DNA from: DATBSL01 sp964561785
Lineage (GTDB): Bacteria; Acidobacteriota; Vicinamibacteria; Fen-336
Assembly (NCBI GenBank): GCA_964561785.1
Contig: CAZLRF010000021.1
Location: 17,410-81,409 of the forward strand
Direction of reading: 5' to 3'
DNA length: 64,000 nucleotides
This document shows, piece after piece, positions 25,310 to 34,270 of this stretch. Under the pieces are notes generated by a model that did no database searches, had not been told where the DNA came from, and worked only from the letters and a program-made list of their open reading frames with translations. The stretch's first letter is position 1. Each line of letters opens with the position of its first letter. Made by a program: the position numbers and the translations under genes.

Positions 25310-25398
25310 GTCGTCCTCCTGGCCGGGTCCCAGTATCCCACGGCCGGCCCGGATGGGCCCGCCGGCGTCCCGGCCCCGATGATAGGCTCGGGAGCGTC

Positions 25399-26067
25399 AT
25401 GGACAGACCGGTGGCGTCGGTTCTCCGGGCAGGGCCCGGTCCGCTCCTCGACGGCGGGTGGGACGACCCTGTGTGGGCCGCGGCGGAGACGATCGAGGTC
25501 GCCCACTTCCGGCCGGAGGGCAGCGATCACCGCCCGCGTACGCGCGCGCGGCTGCTCCACGACGGCTCGACCCTCTTCGGGCGGTTCCGGGTGGAAGACC
25601 GCCACGTCCGCTCGGTGCACACGCGCTTCGGCGAGCCGGTATACCAGGACAGCTGCGTCGAGATCTTCCTGCAGCCGAAGCCCGGCCGGGGCTACCTGAA
25701 CTTCGAGATGAACGCCGGCGGCGCGCTGCTCGCGAGCCACGTCACCGACCACCGGCGCACCCCGGACGGCTTCGCGGCCTTCCGCAGGCTCACCGCGGAA
25801 GAGGGCGGGCGGGTCCGCGTGCGCTCCACGCTGCCGGCGGTGGTCGATCCCGAGATCGCGGCCGACTGGCAGGTCGCGTTCGCGATTCCGGTCGCCCTCC
25901 TCGAGGGGTGCGTCGGCCCGATCGGCCCCCTCCGCGGACAGGAGTGGCGGGCCAACCTCTACAAGTGCGGGGACCGCACCTCCCACCCCCACTGGGCGGC
26001 CTGGTCGCCCGTCGACGCGCTCAACTTCCACCTCCCGCACTGCTTCGGCACCCTGCGGTTCGAGTGA
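25399..26067 (+). CDS. Carbohydrate-binding family 9-like (CBM9/DOMON-like) protein
   Basis: This 222-residue protein has the fold signature of CBM9-like modules: an opening LLDGGWDDPVWAAAE, a middle TLFGRFRVEDRHV, the YQDSCVEIFLQP segment, LNFEMNAGGA and a closing segment ending in FGTLRFE. It has no signal peptide, so it is either cytoplasmic or exported by an unrecognised route. Family members often occur with sugar-active enzymes, and a GH3 glycosidase gene follows 23 bases downstream. TAGGCT at 25383-25388 stands ten bases before the ATG. Confidence 0.82.
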   Translation: MDRPVASVLRAGPGPLLDGGWDDPVWAAAETIEVAHFRPEGSDHRPRTRARLLHDGSTLFGRFRVEDRHVRSVHTRFGEPVYQDSCVEIFLQPKPGRGYLNFEMNAGGALLASHVTDHRRTPDGFAAFRRLTAEEGGRVRVRSTLPAVVDPEIAADWQVAFAIPVALLEGCVGPIGPLRGQEWRANLYKCGDRTSHPHWAAWSPVDALNFHLPHCFGTLRFE

Positions 26068-26078
26068 GGGGCCGGGAA

Positions 26079-26084
26079 TAGAAT
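26079..26084 (+). promoter_or_regulatory. -10 box TAGAAT for the GH3 gene, leaderless
   Basis: TAGAAT is followed by exactly six bases and the ATG at 26091. No Shine-Dalgarno sequence separates them, so transcripts should start at the ATG. The box sits just after the stop of the CBM9-like gene and gives the glycosidase its own start. Confidence 0.5.
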
Positions 26085-26090
26085 CCTCCC

Positions 26091-27950
26091 ATGCACCGAC
26101 GCTCCTGCCGCCTCGCCCTCGCCGCCCTCGTCCTCTGGGCGGCCCCCTCCGCGCCCGCCGCCGAGCGGGCGCAGGCCAGGGCCGACGCCTGGGCGCGCCG
26201 GACCCTCGCGAAGATGACGCTCGATCAGAAGGTCGCCCAGCTCGTCGTGCCCGGTCTCGCCGGCGTGTACACGCCGGCCGACAGCGAGGCCGCGGAGAAG
26301 CTCCTGCGCCTGGTGCGGGCGGGCGTCGGCGGCTTCCACGTCTTCGGGGGCGGCGAGGCGCTACCCCCCGTGCTCCTCAACCCCGTCTACGGCACCTCGG
26401 GAGCGAGGGCGACCAGGGGCGAGGCGCTCGCGATCGCGGTGCTCCTGAACCGGCTCCAGCGCGCCGCGGCGCTTCCCCTCCTCTTCACCGCCGACTTCGA
26501 GGGAGGAGCGGGGTACATCGTCGGCGGCGCGACACGCTACCCGCGCGCGATGGCGCTGGGCGCGACGCGGGACGAGGGCCTCGCCGAGAGGGCGGGCCGC
26601 CTCACCGCCGGCGAGGGTCGGGTGATTGGAGTCCACGTCGACTTCTACCCGGTGGTGGACGTCAACAACAACCCCGCGAACCCGATCATCAACCTCCGCT
26701 CCTTCGGCGAGGACCCCGCCTTCGTGGCGCGCATGGGAGTCGCCTACGCGAGGGGCGTGCAGTCGGGCGGGATGCTCGCCACCGCCAAGCACTTCCCCGG
26801 CCACGGCGACACCGCCACCGACACCCACCTCGACCTCGCGGTGATCGAGCACCCCCGCGCGCGGCTCGACGCGGTCGAGCTCGTGCCGTTCCGCGCGGCG
26901 ATCGCGGCCGGGATCGACGCGGTGATGTCGAGCCACATCCGCCTCCCCGCCCTCGACCCCACGGAGGGCCTGCCCGGGACGCTCTCGCGCCCCGTCCTCA
27001 CCGGCCTCCTGCGCGAGGAGCTCGGGTTCGACGGCCTCGTCTTCACCGACTCCATGTCGATGCACGCCGTCAGCAAGCGCTTTGCGCCGGACCGGGCGGC
27101 GGCGATGGCGGTCCGGGCGGGAGCCGACGTCGTCCTCGACTCGCCCGACCCGGAGGCGGCGATCCGCGGGATCCGGGAGGCGGTCGAGAAGGGCGAGATC
27201 CCGCGGGACCAGGTCGACCGCTCGGTCGCACGCATTCTCCGCGCGAAGGCGCGGCTCGGGCTCGACCGGGCGCGGACGGTCGACGTGGAGGCGGTCCCGG
27301 CGGGTCTCGGGGGACGCGCCCGCGAGGCCCTGGCGGTCGAGGTGGCTTCGCGGGCGATCACCCTCGTCAAGGACGACCGGACCCAGGTGCCCCTCCGGCT
27401 CCCGGCGGGCGCGCGCGTCCTCGTGCTCTCGGTGGTCGACTCCGCGAGCGCATGGCGCGAGGGCGCGCCCGGCCGCGTCTTCGTCCCCGAGCTGCGCAAG
27501 CGGCTCGCGCTCACCGCGGTCGAGGTGTCCGACCGCACGACCGCCTCCGAGATGGACCTGCTGCGCGCTCTCGCCCGCAGCCACGACGCGGTCGTCGCCG
27601 CCACCTACGTCCGGATCGCCTCCTACAGCGGGCGGATGGGCCTCGCGCCGTCGCAGGTGAGCCTGCTCGGGCAGCTCGCCTCCGACGGCGGGCGGCCCTT
27701 CGCGGTCGCCCACTTCGGGAGCCCCTACGTCGGCGAGCTCGCGCCGAAGGTCCCCGCCCTGCTCGTCGCCTTCGACTGGGGCGACGCGGCGGAGGGGGCG
27801 GCGGCGCGAGCGCTCCTCGGCGAGGCCCCGATCGGCGGGAAGCTGCCGGTGACGGTCTCCGGCCTGTTCCCCGCCGGCCACGGCCTCGAGCGGGCGGCCG
27901 TCGCCCCGGGGGCCCCGGTCGCTTCCGCGCCGCAGGAGCCGTCGCGGTGA
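26091..27950 (+). CDS. Secreted glycoside hydrolase family 3 enzyme (beta-N-acetylhexosaminidase/beta-glucosidase type)
   Basis: This 619-residue protein has a Sec signal (cleavage near residue 25). The GH3 N-terminal barrel contains the NagZ-like motif KHFPGHGDT (K233-T241) followed by D-T-H, and the nucleophile Asp in VFTDSMSMH (D320). A GH3_C-type alpha/beta domain follows (RAITLVKDD, VLVLSVVDSAS). The KHFPGHGDT motif supplies the His general acid/base of NagZ-type enzymes, so removal of beta-linked N-acetylglucosamine is plausible, as in peptidoglycan recycling or chitin use. Unlike cytoplasmic single-domain NagZ it is exported and has two domains. Confidence 0.88.
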   Translation: MHRRSCRLALAALVLWAAPSAPAAERAQARADAWARRTLAKMTLDQKVAQLVVPGLAGVYTPADSEAAEKLLRLVRAGVGGFHVFGGGEALPPVLLNPVYGTSGARATRGEALAIAVLLNRLQRAAALPLLFTADFEGGAGYIVGGATRYPRAMALGATRDEGLAERAGRLTAGEGRVIGVHVDFYPVVDVNNNPANPIINLRSFGEDPAFVARMGVAYARGVQSGGMLATAKHFPGHGDTATDTHLDLAVIEHPRARLDAVELVPFRAAIAAGIDAVMSSHIRLPALDPTEGLPGTLSRPVLTGLLREELGFDGLVFTDSMSMHAVSKRFAPDRAAAMAVRAGADVVLDSPDPEAAIRGIREAVEKGEIPRDQVDRSVARILRAKARLGLDRARTVDVEAVPAGLGGRAREALAVEVASRAITLVKDDRTQVPLRLPAGARVLVLSVVDSASAWREGAPGRVFVPELRKRLALTAVEVSDRTTASEMDLLRALARSHDAVVAATYVRIASYSGRMGLAPSQVSLLGQLASDGGRPFAVAHFGSPYVGELAPKVPALLVAFDWGDAAEGAAARALLGEAPIGGKLPVTVSGLFPAGHGLERAAVAPGAPVASAPQEPSR

Positions 27951-27974
27951 CGTGCCGGCTCCGCCACGGGCCCC

Positions 27975-29411
27975 TCAGACGACGGCGGGAACGACGAACG
28001 GCTCGCGGTACTCCCGGCTCAGCAGGGCGAGGGCCTGCGGCGTCGCGCTGGGGCCGGCGAACGTCTCCTGCGCGGGGTCGATCTCGAGCACCCCGCTCAG
28101 CCTGAAGTCGCTCATCGCCGGGTCGACCCCGTTGGCCTCGACGTGGGCGCGGAAGCCGTCCAGCGTGTCGGCCCAGGGTGCGAAGTCCGAGGCGATCTCC
28201 ATCGCCCGCCCCCGCTCGTACCCGGCGCCGAGGCGGTAGGCGATGTTCGCCAGGTGGGACCAGCAGCTCGAGTAGTGCGTCTGCTCGACGGGGGCGTTGA
28301 GGACCTTCGGATCGCGCCGGCGCAGCGCCTCGACGAAGTTCTTCGCGTGCGCCTCGCCGCCGTCCCCGTCGAACTGCTCGAGACGCTTGCCGTCGTTGCC
28401 GTAGCTCCAGCCGCCGCCTCGCCCCCCGGCGTAGTACCCGTCCTCGAACTGGATGACGAAGCCGCTGCGGATGCCCCGGAAATGGGGCTCGGCCTTGACC
28501 CCGGCCTTCGACGGGAGGTTCGACAGCGCGAAGATCACGGGGACGATCCCCGTGTCGTAGTAGACGAAGTGGACGTTCGGCGTCTCCCCCGCGTCGCTCC
28601 AGAGGAGGCGGGCGCCGCCGGCGAGGACGCGCCTCGGCAGCGTGCACCGGTCGGAGAGCACGTTGCGAATGTCGTCGAGGACGTGCACTCCCCAGTTGCC
28701 GAGCTCGCCGCTGCCGGTGTTCCAGCTCCAGTGCCAGTCGTAGTGGAACTTCTCGCGGTGGATGGGGAGGTCCCGGGCGGGGCCGAGCCACAGGTCGTAG
28801 TCGACGGACGGGGGCGGCGCGAGCGGCGTGGACCTCTTGCCGATGCCCTCGCGCAGGCCGTAGCGGTTCCCCCGGATCCAGAGCATCCGGCCCAGCTTCC
28901 CGGACCGGACGAGCTCCCGGATCTTCGGCTGCGCGGGACAGGAGCGCTGCTGGGTGCCGCCCTGCACGATGCGCCCGTACTTGCGGGCGGCCTCCACGAT
29001 CCTCCGTCCCTCCCAGACGGTCTGGGCGAGGGGCTTCTCGACGTAGACGTCCTTGCCCGCCTGGCAGGCCCAGACGGCGGCCAGCGCGTGCCAGTGGTTG
29101 CAGGTCGAGATCACCACCGCGTCGATCGCCTTGTCGTCCAGCAGCTTGCGGAGGTCCTTGATCGCGCGGGCCTGCGGGAACTGCGCCTGAGCGGCCGCCA
29201 TGCGCTGCTCGTCGGGGTCGCAGACGGCGGCCACGCGCACGCCGGGGATCCCCCCGAACCACTTCGCGGAGAAGGCGCCGCGGTCTCCGACGCCGATGAA
29301 TCCCAGGTTGATCGCGTCGTTGGCGCCCAGGACGCGGCGCGCCGGAAGAGCCAGCGCGGAGGCGCCGGCGGCGGCGCTGAGCAGGAACGTTCGGCGGGAT
29401 GAGTGAGGCAT
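27975..29411 (-). CDS. Tat-exported Gfo/Idh/MocA-family oxidoreductase
   Basis: This 478-residue protein opens with a Tat signal (SSRRTFLLSAAAGASALAL). An NAD(P)-binding Rossmann domain follows with GFIGVGDRG and the family motif EKPLAQ. The C-terminal alpha/beta domain contains HYDWHWSWNTGSGELGNWGVH, typical of the secreted group found in Acidobacteria, Planctomycetes and Bacteroidetes. These exported members probably act on sugars or cyclitols with a tightly bound cofactor. The ATG at 29411 follows AGGGAG. The Tat motif fixes the start; the frame continues upstream but without sense. The gene converges with the GH3 gene. Confidence 0.88.
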   Translation of the reverse strand: MPHSSRRTFLLSAAAGASALALPARRVLGANDAINLGFIGVGDRGAFSAKWFGGIPGVRVAAVCDPDEQRMAAAQAQFPQARAIKDLRKLLDDKAIDAVVISTCNHWHALAAVWACQAGKDVYVEKPLAQTVWEGRRIVEAARKYGRIVQGGTQQRSCPAQPKIRELVRSGKLGRMLWIRGNRYGLREGIGKRSTPLAPPPSVDYDLWLGPARDLPIHREKFHYDWHWSWNTGSGELGNWGVHVLDDIRNVLSDRCTLPRRVLAGGARLLWSDAGETPNVHFVYYDTGIVPVIFALSNLPSKAGVKAEPHFRGIRSGFVIQFEDGYYAGGRGGGWSYGNDGKRLEQFDGDGGEAHAKNFVEALRRRDPKVLNAPVEQTHYSSCWSHLANIAYRLGAGYERGRAMEIASDFAPWADTLDGFRAHVEANGVDPAMSDFRLSGVLEIDPAQETFAGPSATPQALALLSREYREPFVVPAVV

Positions 29412-29531
29412 GAGTGCTCCCTGAAGCTCGGACCCGGCGGCGGGCCGGGCTAGACGATAGACGATCGCGCGCGCCCGCGCCACGGGGCCGGCATGGCCCC
29501 GGACGGACCATCCGTCGCGACCGCCCGTGAG

Positions 29532-29879
29532 CTAGGCCAGCACCTTCCGGTACGTCTCCTCGTCGAAGCCGACGAGGATCGTCCGGCCCACGCGCAGCGT
29601 CGGCGCGCGCAGGTTGCCGGTGGGCCCCAGCATCAGCCTCTCGACGGTGGCCTTGTCGGGCTTCTCCGCCCTGAGGTCGATCCGTTCGACCTTCTTGCCG
29701 CGGGCCGCGATCAGCACGTCGGCCCCCTTCAGCATCTCGAGCGCGTCCTTCAACCCGAGGCGCACCTTCTTCGCGTCCACCAGCTCGGCCGTGTCGACCT
29801 TCCTCTGCGCAAGGAACCCCTGCGTCTTGCCGCAGGTCGTTCAGCCGGGCCGGTTGTACCGCCAGTCGACCTTCTTCAT
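29532..29879 (-). CDS. ArsC-family selenoprotein, in-frame UGA read as selenocysteine (U13)
   Basis: Starting at the ATG at 29879 (GGGGAG upstream), the frame reads MKKVDWRYNRPG, then TGA at 29843-29841, then TTCGKTQGFLAQ, and continues without interruption to the stop at 29532 (115 residues). The TGA stands exactly at the first position of the CxxC redox motif of the ArsC/Spx-like thioredoxin fold, giving U13-T-T-C16. The rest is a normal family member (LGPTGNLRAPTLRVG in the conserved cis-Pro region). ArsC-family proteins are known to occur as Cys and Sec forms. It should be a thiol/selenol oxidoreductase. Read conventionally the gene would be cut at residue 12. The selenocysteine machinery is not in this window. 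Confidence 0.8.
29800..29836 (-). promoter_or_regulatory. Candidate bacterial SECIS hairpins after the in-frame UGA
   Basis: Two stem-loops follow the UGA on the mRNA. The nearer (29836-29819) pairs CCUGCG with CGCAGG around a six-base loop starting with G. The farther (29816-29800) pairs UUCCU with AGGAA around a seven-base loop UGCGCAG, about 30 bases after the UGA. The second fits the usual bacterial SECIS distance, with a G within the first two loop bases. Which one is used cannot be decided by eye. Confidence 0.4.
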
Positions 29880-29916
29880 GTCGCGACTCCCCGCGAGAAC
29901 GTACCTCGACTCCCGG

Positions 29917-31134
29917 TCAGTGGACCTTCTTCACCTTCTTGTTCAGGTAGTCCATGAGCACGTACTGGCCGAGGCTCCACGGGCTCGTGAAGTAGGCCTT
30001 GCCCCGGCACATCTCGCTCACCTTCTTCACGAACGCCACGAGCTCGCGGTCGCGGGCCAGCATGAACGTGTTGATCAGGATGCCCTGCCGGCGGCAGTTC
30101 GCGACCTCCTTGAGGGTGAGGGCGACGACCCGTGCGTCGAGGCCGAAGGGGTTGCGGTAGATCCGCCCGTCGGGCTCGGTGAGGGCCGACGGCTTGCCGT
30201 CGGTGATCATCACGATCTGCTTCATGTCCTTGCGCTGGCGCGCGAGGATCCGCTGGGCGAGGCGCAGGCCCTCGCGGGTGTTCGTGTAGTGCGGCCCCAC
30301 CCGCACCCGGGCGAGCTGGGAGATCGGCACCTCCTCCGCGGAGTCGTGGAACAGGACGAGGTGCAGGCTGTCGCCGGGATACTGGGTCCGGAGCAGGTGC
30401 GACAGGGCGAGGGCGACCTTCTTCGCCGGCGTGAAGCGGTCCTCCCCGTAGAGGATCATGCTGTGCGAGCAGTCGAGCATCACCACCGTGGCGCAGGAGG
30501 ACTGGTACTCCGACTGGCGGACCTGCAGGTCCGCGTAGTCGACGTCGAGCGGGACCTGCAGCCCTTCGCGCCGGATGGCGCTGAGGAGCGTGCCGGAGAC
30601 GTCGAGGTTCATCGTGTCCCCGAACTCCCAGTCCTTCGAGGGCCCCGAGGCCTCGACGCCGGTGGCGAGGTCCCGGGTGTCGTGCCGGCCGAACGAGGCC
30701 TTGCCCACCGAGCCGAGCAGGTCGCGCAGCGAGCGGTAGCCGAGAAAGTCGACGGTCTTCTCGGTGAGCTCGAACTTCACCGGCCGCCCCTCCGGGCCGT
30801 GCCCGCCCCCGCCGGTGGGGTCCTCGAAGGGCTGCGCCTCGCTCGCCCGGAGGTACCCCTCGCGCAGCAGCCGCTCGACCGTCTTCTGCAGGAACTGGTC
30901 GAGGGCCTCCTGGTCGGCCATCAGCTTCTCGAGCTCGTCGGGGGAGAGCAGCCCCCTCCGGAGCAGAGCCTCGAGGATCGCGTCGTGCAGGGCCTGGAGG
31001 TCGTCCCCGCCCCAGTCCTCCATCTCGCGGCCGAAGCCGCTCTGCAGGAAGAAGTCGGAGAGCTCGTCGACGAGCTGCTCGAGGTCGAGGTCCTCCCAGA
31101 GCTCCCCGACGTAGCGGTGGTAGCGGACGGCCAT
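29917..31134 (-). CDS. VWA-domain protein, partner of the MoxR-like ATPase
   Basis: This 405-residue protein has a helical N-terminal part (about 1-190) and a C-terminal von Willebrand A domain. The metal-ion-dependent adhesion site is visible as MLDCSHSM (DxSxS), with a later TNTRE and ITDGKP supplying the further ligands. MoxR ATPase/VWA pairs work as chaperone-like systems that remodel or metallate a client, in analogy to magnesium chelatase I/D subunits. The start overlaps the upstream stop as TGATG, so the two genes are coupled. No client gene is obvious beside them. Confidence 0.87.
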   Translation of the reverse strand: MAVRYHRYVGELWEDLDLEQLVDELSDFFLQSGFGREMEDWGGDDLQALHDAILEALLRRGLLSPDELEKLMADQEALDQFLQKTVERLLREGYLRASEAQPFEDPTGGGGHGPEGRPVKFELTEKTVDFLGYRSLRDLLGSVGKASFGRHDTRDLATGVEASGPSKDWEFGDTMNLDVSGTLLSAIRREGLQVPLDVDYADLQVRQSEYQSSCATVVMLDCSHSMILYGEDRFTPAKKVALALSHLLRTQYPGDSLHLVLFHDSAEEVPISQLARVRVGPHYTNTREGLRLAQRILARQRKDMKQIVMITDGKPSALTEPDGRIYRNPFGLDARVVALTLKEVANCRRQGILINTFMLARDRELVAFVKKVSEMCRGKAYFTSPWSLGQYVLMDYLNKKVKKVH

Positions 31135-32612
31135 CAGTTCACTTGCTTCTTGAGCTTGCGCAGCCGCTCGAGCCGCTCGAGATCGAGCTCGACCTCGCCG
31201 CGCCGCTCGGGGGCCACGAAGCCGCGGTCGTCGCTGCGGCCGATCTTCTTCTGGGCCCAGAGCCCCTCGAGCACGAACTCCCCCGCCGCGGCCAGGAGCG
31301 GCGGGGGGTCCCCGGGCGCCACCCCGAGCGCGTCCGTGTTCTCGAGGGCCTCCGGCACCCGCTGGAGCTGGGCGAGCACCTCCTCGGCCGAAGAGCCCTC
31401 GCGGATGCGCAGCGTCCCGCCCTCCTCGAAGAAGCGCACCACCTGCCGGAAGTGGACGGAGCCGAGGTACGTCGCGAACACCTCGCCCACCGCCTCGCGG
31501 ATCAGCTCCTTCGCCACGTTCTCGGCGCCCAGCAGCTCGCCCTCGTACTCGAGCTCGAACTTCCCGGTGAGCGACGGCAGCGCCGCGTAGACGTCGGAGA
31601 TGCGGGGGACCACCGGCGTCTCCCCGTTCAGCAGCGCGCGCCTCTCGGCGTTGCTGACCGCGTTCTCGAGGGCGGAGATGGGCAGGCGCTGCGACACCCC
31701 GCTGCGCCGGTCGATCTTCTTGTCCCGCCGGGCGGCGAAGGCGATCCCCTCCACGACCTCCCGCACGTAGCGGGGGATCACCAGGTCCTTCCGCCTCTCC
31801 GTCCACGCCTCCTGGGCCGTGATCGCGACCCCGTGCTCCAGCGCCGTCGGGTAGTGCGTGCGGATCTCGCTGCCGATCCGGTCCTTGAGCGGCGTGATGA
31901 TCTTCCCGCGCGCCGTGTAGTCCTCCGGGTTCGCGGTGAAGACCATGCAGACGTCGACGGGCAGCCGCACCGGGTAGCCCTTGATCTGCACGTCCCCCTC
32001 CTGGAGGATGTTGAACAGGCCCACCTGGATGCGCCCGGCGAGGTCGGGCAGCTCGTTGAGGGCGAAGATCCCCCGGTGGGCCCGCGGCAGCAGGCCGTAG
32101 TGCATGGTCAGCTCGCTCGCGAGGTCGAACCCGCCCCGCGCGGCACGGATCGGGTCCACGTCGCCGATGATGTCGGCGATCGTCACGTCGGGGGTCGCGA
32201 GCTTCTCGACGTAGCGCCGGTCGGGCGGCAGCCACTCGACCGGGGTCGCGTCGCCCCGCTCGGCCAGGAGGTCGCGGCAGCGCTTGCACAGCGGACGGAA
32301 CGGGTCGTCGTTGATCTCGCAGCCGGCGACGACCGGCATCGCCTCGTCGAGCAGGCTGGTGAGGCTGCGCAGGATGCGGCTCTTCGCCTGCCCCCGCAGG
32401 CCGAGCAGGATCATGTTGTGCCGGGAGAGCACGGCGTTCACGATCTGCGGCACCACCGAGTCGTCGTAGCCGACGATGCCGGGGAAGATCGCCTCGCGCG
32501 CCTCGAGCTTGCGCAGCAGGTTGCGGCGCATCTCCTCCTTCACGGAGACGCGCCCGCCCGGGTCGGCGGGACGGGACACCTTCAGCTCGCCCAGGGTGCG
32601 GGGTCGGGACAT
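31134..32612 (-). CDS. MoxR/BchI-like AAA+ ATPase
   Basis: This 492-residue AAA+ protein is related to magnesium chelatase subunit I. The Walker A motif is GLRGQAKS, the Walker B region is GIFALNELPDL, and sensor 1 is FTANPEDYT. The helix-2 insert typical of the MoxR/BchI clade is present. A segment just after the ATP site carries three cysteines (C-x11-C-x2-C, in GCEINDDPFRPLCKRC) that could bind a metal. AGGAGG precedes the ATG at 32612. It forms a coupled pair with the VWA gene downstream. Confidence 0.87.
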   Translation of the reverse strand: MSRPRTLGELKVSRPADPGGRVSVKEEMRRNLLRKLEAREAIFPGIVGYDDSVVPQIVNAVLSRHNMILLGLRGQAKSRILRSLTSLLDEAMPVVAGCEINDDPFRPLCKRCRDLLAERGDATPVEWLPPDRRYVEKLATPDVTIADIIGDVDPIRAARGGFDLASELTMHYGLLPRAHRGIFALNELPDLAGRIQVGLFNILQEGDVQIKGYPVRLPVDVCMVFTANPEDYTARGKIITPLKDRIGSEIRTHYPTALEHGVAITAQEAWTERRKDLVIPRYVREVVEGIAFAARRDKKIDRRSGVSQRLPISALENAVSNAERRALLNGETPVVPRISDVYAALPSLTGKFELEYEGELLGAENVAKELIREAVGEVFATYLGSVHFRQVVRFFEEGGTLRIREGSSAEEVLAQLQRVPEALENTDALGVAPGDPPPLLAAAGEFVLEGLWAQKKIGRSDDRGFVAPERRGEVELDLERLERLRKLKKQVN

Positions 32613-32679
32613 GCGGGAAGACCTCCTCGTTCGATTATGGGGTCGAGCCGCCCGTCCCGTCATCCCGTCCGTCCTGCGC

Positions 32680-32685
32680 TAGACT
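32680..32685 (+). promoter_or_regulatory. -10 box TAGACT for the Uma2 gene, leaderless
   Basis: TAGACT is followed by six bases and then the ATG at 32692, with no ribosome binding site between. It lies in the short divergent region between the MoxR and Uma2 genes. Confidence 0.5.
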
Positions 32686-32691
32686 CGTCCC

Positions 32692-33264
32692 ATGGGCGAG
32701 CCCGCGCGACGCCTCGCCACCTGGGACGACCTCCTGAAGACCCCCGACGACGGGCGGGTGTGGGAGGTCCTGGGCGGCAGCCTGGAGGCGCAGCCTCGTC
32801 CGCGCCCGGGCCACGGCCATTCCCAGGTCCAGCTGGCCGGCGAGCTGAGCGGGCCGTTCCACCGCGGGCGGGGCGGACCCGGTGGCTGGTGGCTGCTCTT
32901 CGAGGTCGAGGTCGAGCTCGCAGCCCACGAGATCGTCGTGCCCGACCTCGGCGGCTGGCGGCGCGAGCGCATGCCGGAGCTGCCCCCGGATCGGCCCGTC
33001 CGGCTCCGGCCCGACTGGGTCTGCGAGATCCTCTCTCCGAGCAACCGCTGGCGCGACCGCGGCCGCAAGGCCGACCTGTACCTCCGGTTCGGCGTCCCCC
33101 ACTACTGGATCGTCGACCCGGACGACCGCGGCCTCGAGGCCTTCGAGGCGCGCGACGGCGCGTGGGTCCGCCTCGGCGCGTGGACCGATGGCGACACGCC
33201 CCGCGTCCCGCCCTTCGACGCGATCGAGCTCGACGTGGGCGGGCTGTTCCCGCCGCTACCCTGA
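32692..33264 (+). CDS. Uma2-family (DUF820) PD-(D/E)xK nuclease-like protein
   Basis: This 190-residue protein has the DUF820 nuclease core: an N-terminal WEVLGG strand, the metal-binding Asp in IVVPDLGGW, the Glu in WVCEILSPSN, and the following basic helix DRGRKADLYLRFGVPHYWIVDP. These are the acidic and Lys positions of the PD-(D/E)xK site. The family is spread widely in many copies in some bacteria. Its physiological role is unclear and few members have been tested. It is monocistronic. The 178 bases after it, up to the chemosensory operon's last gene, hold nothing I can recognise. Confidence 0.82.
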   Translation: MGEPARRLATWDDLLKTPDDGRVWEVLGGSLEAQPRPRPGHGHSQVQLAGELSGPFHRGRGGPGGWWLLFEVEVELAAHEIVVPDLGGWRRERMPELPPDRPVRLRPDWVCEILSPSNRWRDRGRKADLYLRFGVPHYWIVDPDDRGLEAFEARDGAWVRLGAWTDGDTPRVPPFDAIELDVGGLFPPLP

Positions 33265-33443
33265 ACGACCGCTCGGCGAATGCCTCGCGCGACGCCAGCC
33301 GCGGGGCCGGCGGCGTGAGCATCCCTCGAGCGACGAGGTGGCGAGTGTCTCTGCCACGGCGAGCCCGAAATCCCGGTCACGCCAACGGAGGCGGACGGTT
33401 GGGCGAGGTTTGACGAAGCCGCACGCCCGGGCCTGGGACTGCG

Positions 33444-34250
33444 TCAGTTCTTCTTGAGCATGTCCAGGAAGCCCTGGAGGGTCGAGAGCTTCCGGGCGGA
33501 GGTCGAGTAGAGCTTGGCCGAGAAGACGGCGGTCGCGGCGTGGCCGGCGAGCAGCGTGAACAGCTCGTAGTCCATCGAGGTGAACTGCGTCTTCTGGACG
33601 AGGAGCTTGTTGATCGAGATGACGCCGATCGTGGAGTCCTTGATCTTGAGGGGGATGACCGCGATCGGCTCCTCGAAGGGGGAGGGGTCCTTCCGCGCCA
33701 CCGACTCGGCGAAGTAGCTCTCGCCGCTCTGCGCGGCCCGGCCGATCACGCCCTCGCCGAGGGGGATCGCGGTCCGGGTGGGGGACTGTCCCTCCGAGGC
33801 CTCGACCTCGAGCTGGCCGGTCTTCTCGCTGACCATGAGGACGTGGAAGACCTCGGCCCCGATGAGGTTGATCACGATCTCCTGGACGATCCGCACGACC
33901 TCCTTGAAGTCGAGGGTCGAGTGGAGCTGGTACGAGGCCACGTAGAGGTTGGCGAGGTTGTTGTTCTGCTCCTCGATCTCGATGTAGCGGTCGGCGAACT
34001 CCTTGTTCTCCTCCTCGACCCGCCGGAAGCGCGCCTCCATCTCGGCGAGCTTCTCCTCGAGGTCCCGGACCCTCGCCTGGAGGACCTGGACGCGCTCGTC
34101 CGTCGCCTGGGCGCCCCCCGCCGCCTCGAGCGAGGCGATCTTGAAGCGGAGCCGCTCGTTCTCCTTGAGCAGCTCCTCGGTGAACTCCTTGGCCTTCGCG
34201 ACGATCTGGAGGATGTCCTGACCCTTGCGGGAGAGCTCGTCGTTGGACAT
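33444..34250 (-). CDS. Coiled-coil GAF-domain protein of the chemosensory operon
   Basis: This 268-residue cytoplasmic protein has a long N-terminal coiled coil (about 20-100, rich in EELLKENERLR and LEEKLAEMEAR). A GAF domain follows (about 105-250, with VVRIVQEIVINLIGAEVFHVLM and GEGVIGRAAQSGE). GAF domains bind small ligands or mediate dimer contacts. It is the last gene of the leftward operon, 20 bases after the PATAN/receiver/GAF gene. Its place suggests an accessory sensor or scaffold for the chemosensory array. No output domain is present. Confidence 0.78.
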   Translation of the reverse strand: MSNDELSRKGQDILQIVAKAKEFTEELLKENERLRFKIASLEAAGGAQATDERVQVLQARVRDLEEKLAEMEARFRRVEEENKEFADRYIEIEEQNNNLANLYVASYQLHSTLDFKEVVRIVQEIVINLIGAEVFHVLMVSEKTGQLEVEASEGQSPTRTAIPLGEGVIGRAAQSGESYFAESVARKDPSPFEEPIAVIPLKIKDSTIGVISINKLLVQKTQFTSMDYELFTLLAGHAATAVFSAKLYSTSARKLSTLQGFLDMLKKN

Positions 34251-34270
34251 TCTGGAACCTCGCCCGGATT

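Noticed and set aside
33265..33443. Possible small gene between Uma2 and the GAF gene
   Set aside because: Open stretches there continue shadow frames of the Uma2 gene and lack a start with a ribosome binding site.
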